This document shows, piece after piece, positions 59,611-64,000 of a stretch of DNA of 64,000 bases. How positions within the stretch are numbered: position 1 is the first letter of the stretch; each line of letters opens with the position of its first letter. This stretch comes from Chitinophaga arvensicola. Its GTDB lineage: Bacteria; Bacteroidota; Bacteroidia; Chitinophagales; Chitinophagaceae. The position numbers and the translations under genes are program-made. The stretch lies in the NCBI RefSeq assembly GCF_900110835.1, contig NZ_FOJG01000001.1, forward strand, positions 496,001 to 560,000, in the 5' to 3' direction. The notes beneath the pieces were generated by a model that was not told where the DNA came from, did not search any database, and saw only the letters and a program-made list of their open reading frames with translations.

Positions 59611-59667
59611 ATATTAATCTATAGCGTCTAAAAAAAGCCGTTTGGTAAGGGCTGGCAAATTGAAATG

Positions 59668-59675
59668 CAAATATA
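59668..59675 (-). promoter_or_regulatory. -7 element of the efflux operon
   Basis: TATATTTG on the reverse strand, 57 bases before the tolC start, matches TAnnTTTG. A possible -33 TTG is 27 bases away, longer than usual. It suggests the efflux operon has its own promoter, apart from the AraC gene. Confidence 0.4.
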
Positions 59676-59723
59676 GACCGGGGTAAGTGGTGGGTGTTAG
59701 GACAAATCAGCTATTGACTTGTA

Positions 59724-60599
59724 CTATTTGAACATCATGTCTCTGAAATCCTGGGGGGAGATGCCGGTATTATTTTTAAAAAAGCGGCTAAAGTAAGCAG
59801 GGTCCTCGAATCCAAGCTCATAGCAGATCTCCTTGACACTTTTATGACTAAAAGCAAGGCTTCTTTTTGACTCGAGTACGATCCTGTCGTGCAGTAATTC
59901 GGTCACCGTGCGGCCGGTGGTGTCTTTGGTAATTTCGTTCAATCTTTTTGGTGTCAGTGCAAAAGCGCTGGCATAAAATGCTACCTGGTGTTCGGTGCGG
60001 TAATGCTGTTCCAGCAAACGGCGAAGCTGTACTACGCGTGCGTCGTGTGTCAGCGGCATCATGGTTTCCGCAGCATTGCGTTTCTTTTCCCGTTCTACCA
60101 GGAGCAGGAAGGCATTCAGGTAATGCTTCACAATGCCCCGGCTACAGTTGGGCGCGCAGGATTTCTCCTTGCTCATCAGCTGGATTAATCCCAGGAGAGA
60201 CTCCGTGGTATTGCCGCTTGTGCTGATGGGGCCGTATCCGTGCCAGTTATCGAAAAGCGAGGTAAAGTCGTAAAGGGTTTCCTTATCGTTTTTATTGGTA
60301 AAGTAAAATTGCTCAGTGAAATATAAAAAGTAGCCTTCCCGTTCACAGTCCAGCTGGTGCACCTGCCCGGGGCGCAGCAGGAAGATCATGTCATCTTCCA
60401 CTTCATACCATACGAAATCCACCATGTGCCGGCCTTTTCCCTTTGTAATCCATATAATCTGGAAATGATCATGACGGTGGGGTTGCTCGGTCAGTTCATT
60501 ACGGAATACTCCCAGGGGGGCCACGTTGAACTGCCCCGAAAAAGGCAATTGCTGGTAAGGTATATCTATGCTTTTATTCAGTAACATAAAGTGGCTCAA
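59724..60599 (-). CDS. AraC family transcriptional regulator
   Basis: A 291-residue regulator. An N-terminal cupin-like sensor (HRHDHFQIIWITKGKGRHMV, RPGQVHQLDC) is followed by a C-terminal double helix-turn-helix (VAFYASAFALTPKRLNEITK and SHKSVKEICYELGFEDPAYF, ending SRFFKNNTGISPQDFRDM). It sits directly upstream of, and on the same strand as, the tolC-transporter-adaptor operon, with a 113-base gap, so it is the likely controller of that pump. The sensor should bind a small ligand; which one is unknown. ispG is divergent to it. Confidence 0.92.
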   Translation of the reverse strand: MSHFMLLNKSIDIPYQQLPFSGQFNVAPLGVFRNELTEQPHRHDHFQIIWITKGKGRHMVDFVWYEVEDDMIFLLRPGQVHQLDCEREGYFLYFTEQFYFTNKNDKETLYDFTSLFDNWHGYGPISTSGNTTESLLGLIQLMSKEKSCAPNCSRGIVKHYLNAFLLLVEREKKRNAAETMMPLTHDARVVQLRRLLEQHYRTEHQVAFYASAFALTPKRLNEITKDTTGRTVTELLHDRIVLESKRSLAFSHKSVKEICYELGFEDPAYFSRFFKNNTGISPQDFRDMMFK

Positions 60600-60697
60600 A
60601 AATACGCCTTTATCCCCTATTTGCGTCCTTTCCGGTACCTCCGTTCATGGAATTTAATGTAGCTTTAAGCTGACTCTGTATATCAAGTCACTTTTAC

Positions 60698-60705
60698 TAA
60701 CTTTG
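60698..60705 (+). promoter_or_regulatory. -7 element of ispG
   Basis: TAACTTTG matches the TAnnTTTG consensus, 26 bases before the ispG start. No suitable -33 TTG was seen. Confidence 0.45.
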
Positions 60706-60731
60706 CTTCCGCAGGAAAACAAAAACAACGT

Positions 60732-62693
60732 ATGCAGCTTTATTGCAACTCTCTGACAGAATACAAGCGACTGGCCACACTGGAAGTAAAGGTGGGAGAT
60801 CTTATCATCGGAAACTTTAACCCCGTCCGTATTCAGACCATGACCACTACCGATACCATGGATACCGCCGCCACCGTGGCGCAGACCATCCGTTGTATCG
60901 AAGCCGGCGCCGAACTGGTGCGCATTACCGCCCCCAGTAAAAAGGAAGCCGACAACCTGCTGGTCATCAAAAATGAACTACGCAAACAAGGATATACTAC
61001 TCCCCTGGTGGCCGATATCCACTTTACCCCCAATGCCGCCGAAATAGCCGCCCGCATCGTGGAAAAAGTAAGGGTGAACCCGGGGAATTATGTAGATAAA
61101 AAGAAATTTGAACAGATCGACTATACCGACAGCGAATACCTGGAGGAAATAGACCGCATCCGCGAGCGCTTTTCCCCACTGGTAAAGATCTGCAAGGAAT
61201 ATGGCACCGCCATGCGGATAGGTACCAATCACGGCTCCCTGAGCGACCGGATCATGAGCCGCTACGGCGATACCCCCATGGGAATGGTGGAGAGCGCCAT
61301 GGAATTCCTCCGGATAGCAGAAGATCTGCAATACCGCAATATTGTACTGAGCATGAAAGCCAGCAATCCGCAGGTAATGGTGCAGGCCTACCGCCTCCTG
61401 GTACAAACCATGGAACAGGAACTGGGCCATTGCTACCCGCTGCACCTGGGCGTTACAGAAGCCGGCGACGGCGAAGATGGCCGTATTAAATCGGCCATCG
61501 GCATCGGTGCCCTGCTCGAAGACGGCGTGGGCGATACCATCCGCGTCTCCCTGACAGAAGATCCTGAATTTGAACTGCCCGTATGTAAAGATATTGTGAA
61601 GCGGTATACTAACCGGAACGACTATACGGCTATTCCACCGGTAAGTAACGTGCCCTACTCTCCTTTCGAATACAAACGCAGGGAAAGCAGCGCTGTGGAA
61701 AACACCGGCGAAAAACAGGTACCTGTAGTAGTAGCAGATTACAGCCGCGCGGAAAACATCCGTCCGGAAGATCTGAACGCTATCGGTTACCACTACGATG
61801 AACCCAGCGACAAATGGAATATCGGCGATGCTGCCGCAGATTATATTTATACCGGTAAACAACTGCCGGCCTTCGGATTGCCGGGCACACTGCGGATGGT
61901 GATAGATGCAGATTATTGGCAAAGCCTGACCGATAAACATGAACTGGTGCCCTATTTCGACGCCAGACATTATGTAACGGCCTGTGAGCAAAAGGAAACC
62001 GGCCGGATCAACTTTGTACAGTTCGATGGCAACCACCTCGATACCGAAGCCCACGAACAATTGCTGCTGCAACTGGCCAACCCGGCTACTGCCGCCAGCA
62101 CTGTGCTCATAGCCACTGCCACCGGCAGCAACGCCATGGCAGCCATCCGCCGCCTGTTTATCCTGCTGCTGGAAAAAAACATCCAGGTACCGGTCATTAT
62201 CCACAGTGTCAGTAACCAGCCTTCGGCAGATGAACACCTGATCCATCATGCCACCGAAGCCGGCGCCCTGCTCCTCGATGGGTTTGGAGACGGGATATGG
62301 CTTACCAATGAAGAAGCGACCGGTAACCAATACAATACCCTGAATAACATTGCCTTCGGCATTTTACAGGCTACCCGTACCCGTATTTCCAAAACAGAAT
62401 ATATTTCGTGTCCTTCCTGCGGCCGCACCCTGTTCGACCTCCAGGAAACCACTGCCCGCATCCGGGCCGTAACCCATCACCTGAAAGGCGTGAAAATCGC
62501 CATCATGGGCTGTATCGTAAACGGTCCCGGTGAAATGGCCGATGCCGATTTCGGTTACGTAGGCAGCGGTGTAGGAAAGATTACGCTATATCGTGGTAAA
62601 GAAATCGTAAAACGAGGCCTGAACAGTGATGTAGCTGTAAATGAGCTGATAAACCTGATCCGGGAAAACGGTATGTGGGTAGAGAAAAACTGA
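60732..62693 (+). CDS. ispG: 4-hydroxy-3-methylbut-2-enyl diphosphate synthase, long form
   Basis: IspG (GcpE) is the iron-sulfur enzyme of the MEP pathway that reduces MEcPP to HMBPP. The 653-residue protein is the long form with a central insertion domain, about 250 residues more than E. coli IspG, as usual in Bacteroidota, Chlamydia and plants. The TIM-barrel part has RIQTMTTTDTMDTAATVAQ and GVTEAGDGEDGRIKSAIGIG. The insertion runs about residues 290-560. The 4Fe-4S cysteines are at ISCPSCGRTLFDLQ and MGCIVNGPGEMADADFGYVG, followed by KITLYRGKEIVKRG. The call is secure. Confidence 0.95.
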   Translation: MQLYCNSLTEYKRLATLEVKVGDLIIGNFNPVRIQTMTTTDTMDTAATVAQTIRCIEAGAELVRITAPSKKEADNLLVIKNELRKQGYTTPLVADIHFTPNAAEIAARIVEKVRVNPGNYVDKKKFEQIDYTDSEYLEEIDRIRERFSPLVKICKEYGTAMRIGTNHGSLSDRIMSRYGDTPMGMVESAMEFLRIAEDLQYRNIVLSMKASNPQVMVQAYRLLVQTMEQELGHCYPLHLGVTEAGDGEDGRIKSAIGIGALLEDGVGDTIRVSLTEDPEFELPVCKDIVKRYTNRNDYTAIPPVSNVPYSPFEYKRRESSAVENTGEKQVPVVVADYSRAENIRPEDLNAIGYHYDEPSDKWNIGDAAADYIYTGKQLPAFGLPGTLRMVIDADYWQSLTDKHELVPYFDARHYVTACEQKETGRINFVQFDGNHLDTEAHEQLLLQLANPATAASTVLIATATGSNAMAAIRRLFILLLEKNIQVPVIIHSVSNQPSADEHLIHHATEAGALLLDGFGDGIWLTNEEATGNQYNTLNNIAFGILQATRTRISKTEYISCPSCGRTLFDLQETTARIRAVTHHLKGVKIAIMGCIVNGPGEMADADFGYVGSGVGKITLYRGKEIVKRGLNSDVAVNELINLIRENGMWVEKN

Positions 62694-62775
62694 TTTATTA
62701 AATCTTCCTTAAAAACAATCATAGCGGATACAGCAATGACGGAAAAAGCTTAAATTTTCATAAAACATACTTGAT

Positions 62776-63081
62776 ATGAAAAAGCTCCTCACCGGATTGT
62801 TGGCCATGTTTATGGGTTTAACCGTAACAATGGCGCAAACACCTGCCACCGCCAAAAAAGAAGCTAAATCCAAAGCTAAAACAGAAAAAGCAGAAAAGGC
62901 TACACCGGCAGCACCAGCTACCGCTTCCGCCGCTCCTAAAACAAAAAAAGACGGTACGCCTGATAAAAGATTCAAGGAAAATAAAGCAGCCGCACCTGCA
63001 GCAGGACCTACCAAGAAAGATGGCACTCCTGACATGCGCTACAAAGCAAACAACAAAAGCGCAGGTAAGAAAAAGGCCTGA
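62776..63081 (+). CDS. Small secreted protein with KKDGTPD repeats
   Basis: A 101-residue protein has a signal peptide (LLTGLLAMFMGLTVTMAQ), then a Lys/Ala/Glu-rich linker (KKEAKSKAKTEKAEKA). Two copies of a TKKDGTPDxRxK unit follow (residues 55-66 and about 77-88, ending MRYKANNKSAGKKKA). The KDGTPDxR unit is known to me as a repeat in small Bacteroidota proteins of unknown role; its basic charge suggests an envelope or matrix function. It lies 82 bases after ispG and ends before a strong terminator. Confidence 0.75.
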   Translation: MKKLLTGLLAMFMGLTVTMAQTPATAKKEAKSKAKTEKAEKATPAAPATASAAPKTKKDGTPDKRFKENKAAAPAAGPTKKDGTPDMRYKANNKSAGKKKA

Positions 63082-63157
63082 TAACAGTCGCCTGAAAGGT
63101 TAGCCCGAGAGGGATCAACGGACCACTACAGGATATCTGCTACTGCATAAAATTTTA

Positions 63158-63195
63158 GAAAGGGGCTGACCGCGAAACACCGGTCAGCCCCTTTC
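63158..63195 (+). terminator. Terminator after the KKDGTPD gene
   Basis: GAAAGGGGCTGACCG / CGGTCAGCCCCTTTC forms a perfect 15-base hairpin with an eight-base loop and is followed by TTACTT. It is 77 bases past the stop. Confidence 0.9.
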
Positions 63196-63331
63196 TTACT
63201 TCATATCCGCCGCTTATACCTCCTCTTTTTTCAAGCGTCATTTTAAGCGCTGATCACGATTATATTTTTCTACTTTTATTTTTTTAGTTGGTTGTCTATA
63301 ACGTATAGTTATCACTGATAGTTATTAGTTA

Positions 63332-63363
63332 TTTGACTTCGCACAGGTGGGCGGCTACTTTTG
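63332..63363 (+). promoter_or_regulatory. Promoter of the cytochrome c gene
   Basis: TTTG at 63332-63335 and TACTTTTG at 63356-63363 are 20 bases apart, an ideal match to the Bacteroidota promoter (-33 TTG, -7 TAnnTTTG). The start codon is 28 bases downstream. This is the cleanest promoter in the window. Confidence 0.6.
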
Positions 63364-63391
63364 TAGCGTAATCCACCAACCTGTAATTTGA

Positions 63392-64000
63392 ATGGAAACC
63401 AGAAAGATTCAACGTTATAAGCGGATCCTCGCCGGGTCCTTTGCATGCCTGTTGCTTTTAGTACTGCTCGTAGGCTTTGAGACATTTTATCTCTGCACAC
63501 GTCAGCTAACCCACCCGGAAACAACGCCTCCACCGGCGGTGCAGGGGAATGCTATTGCATACTGGCAGCCACCGCCCATCTCCACGCTGCCGCCAGGCGA
63601 AAAAGGAGCTGCCATTGTGTATGGTCAGACGCTGATCCGGGAAACAGCACGTTACCTCGGTCCCAAAGGAAGTGTACTCCAGATCACCAACGGCATGAAT
63701 TGCCAGAACTGCCATCTCCAGGCCGGGACCAAACCTTTTGGCAACAACTACAGTGCCGTGGCCGCCACTTACCCTAAGTTCAGGGCGCGGTCCAACAGCG
63801 CAGAAACACTGAATAAACGGATCAGCGACTGCTTTGAACGGAGCCTCAATGGCGCCGCACCAGATAGTAACAGCAAGGAAATGACCGCTATCAAGGCTTA
63901 TATCGAATGGCTGGGCAGTGAAGTACCACCACATGAAAAGCCCAACGGCAGCGGCCTCCGGAAGCCGCCCTACTTATCACGGGCCGCCGATCCCGTAAAA
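63392..64000 (+). CDS. c-type cytochrome, TsdA-like (3' end outside window)
   Basis: The first 203 codons of a c-type cytochrome, cut by the window end. A membrane anchor (residues 13-29, LAGSFACLLLLVLLVGF) is followed by a Pro-rich linker and a heme domain with MNCQNCHLQAGTKPFG, giving CxxCH at residues 104-108. The segment after it (YSAVAATYPKFRARSNSAET, RISDCFERSLNG, MTAIKAYIEWLGSEVP) resembles TsdA-type thiosulfate dehydrogenases and related dihaem cytochromes. If so, a second heme motif should follow beyond the window. Thiosulfate or tetrathionate chemistry is an inference. It has its own promoter. Confidence 0.82.
   Translation, partial: METRKIQRYKRILAGSFACLLLLVLLVGFETFYLCTRQLTHPETTPPPAVQGNAIAYWQPPPISTLPPGEKGAAIVYGQTLIRETARYLGPKGSVLQITNGMNCQNCHLQAGTKPFGNNYSAVAATYPKFRARSNSAETLNKRISDCFERSLNGAAPDSNSKEMTAIKAYIEWLGSEVPPHEKPNGSGLRKPPYLSRAADPVK

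Larger units (their letters stand above)
63082..63391. other. Intergenic region with terminator and promoter before the cytochrome gene
   Basis: These 310 bases hold the terminator at 63158-63195 and a full promoter at 63332-63363. Around 63305-63331 short TAGTTAT repeats occur in an AT-rich stretch. No gene was found. Confidence 0.55.

Noticed and set aside
60978..62330. 450-codon reverse-strand frame opposite ispG
   Set aside because: ispG is complete with its iron-sulfur cysteines. The opposite frame has no motifs and follows codon bias of the sense gene.
1..64000. CRISPR arrays, insertion sequences and prophage
   Set aside because: No regularly spaced repeats, transposase, integrase or phage structural gene was recognised. 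The tandem-HTH genes at 35230-36515 resemble phage-type regulators but have no phage context.

Overview
The window looks like a chromosomal segment from a Bacteroidota bacterium of the Chitinophagaceae, most likely Chitinophaga or a close relative. The evidence is the gliding genes gldE-gldD, the long inserted form of IspG, SusC-like sequence, an HU - TPR - RNase G - mutY - ssb neighbourhood, the absence of clear Shine-Dalgarno sites, and repeated TAnnTTTG promoter elements typical of the phylum. The taxon is an inference; no rRNA or tRNA gene was found.

Layout. 1-8.6 kb: the end of an NtrY-like histidine kinase, a lysoplasmalogenase-like membrane protein, nadB, a lipid A acyltransferase, a BON lipoprotein, a metallo-beta-lactamase/rhodanese sulfur protein with an ArsR regulator, and tsaB with a 3-hydroxyacyl-CoA dehydrogenase-like partner. 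8.7-20.8 kb: RidA, a large L,D-transpeptidase, a cupin, RNase G, a 31-residue ribosomal-type microprotein, a TPR protein, HU, mutY, ssb, gldE, gldD, a cysteine-rich DUF3109 protein and lutB. 20.8-29.7 kb, reverse strand: an ECF sigma factor with an unusual anti-sigma/SusC-plug/TonB chimera, then comEC-purH and carB. 29.9-37.6 kb is the most accessory part: a hypothetical gene, a three-gene MNIO (DUF692) cassette with a candidate RiPP precursor, an MFS transporter, a DeoR regulator divergent from a deoxyribonucleotidase, and a group of small DNA-binding proteins. 37.6-48.7 kb: a TPR protein, acs, an alpha/beta hydrolase, an L,D-transpeptidase, an M16 peptidase, and a second ECF sigma operon with a duplicated anti-sigma-like protein and a beta-barrel. 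48.7-64 kb: kbl, a degenerate class D beta-lactamase homologue, batB-batC, an AraC regulator with a complete RND efflux operon, ispG, a small KKDGTPD-repeat protein and the start of a TsdA-like cytochrome c cut by the window end.

How the genes work together. Most are housekeeping: NAD (nadB), purine and pyrimidine or arginine precursors (purH, carB), isoprenoids (ispG), acetate activation (acs), tRNA t6A modification (tsaB) and DNA repair and replication (mutY, ssb, HU). A second theme is the envelope: two L,D-transpeptidases, a lipid A acyltransferase, two sigma/anti-sigma operons, a tripartite efflux pump and gliding-motility proteins. No transposase, phage gene, CRISPR array or tRNA was recognised.

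The best candidate for an undescribed system is the MNIO cassette at 30766-32641: a 79-residue protein with a Cys-x-x-Cys core, a DUF692 iron oxidase keeping its likely metal ligands, and a partner that resembles a diverged DUF2063 protein. Other points of note are the SusC-plug/TonB/anti-sigma fusion, an OXA-like protein without its carbamylated lysine or SxV motif, phased operator-like repeats between the DeoR regulator and the deoxyribonucleotidase, and a dispersed family of GGGGAGATA hairpins.
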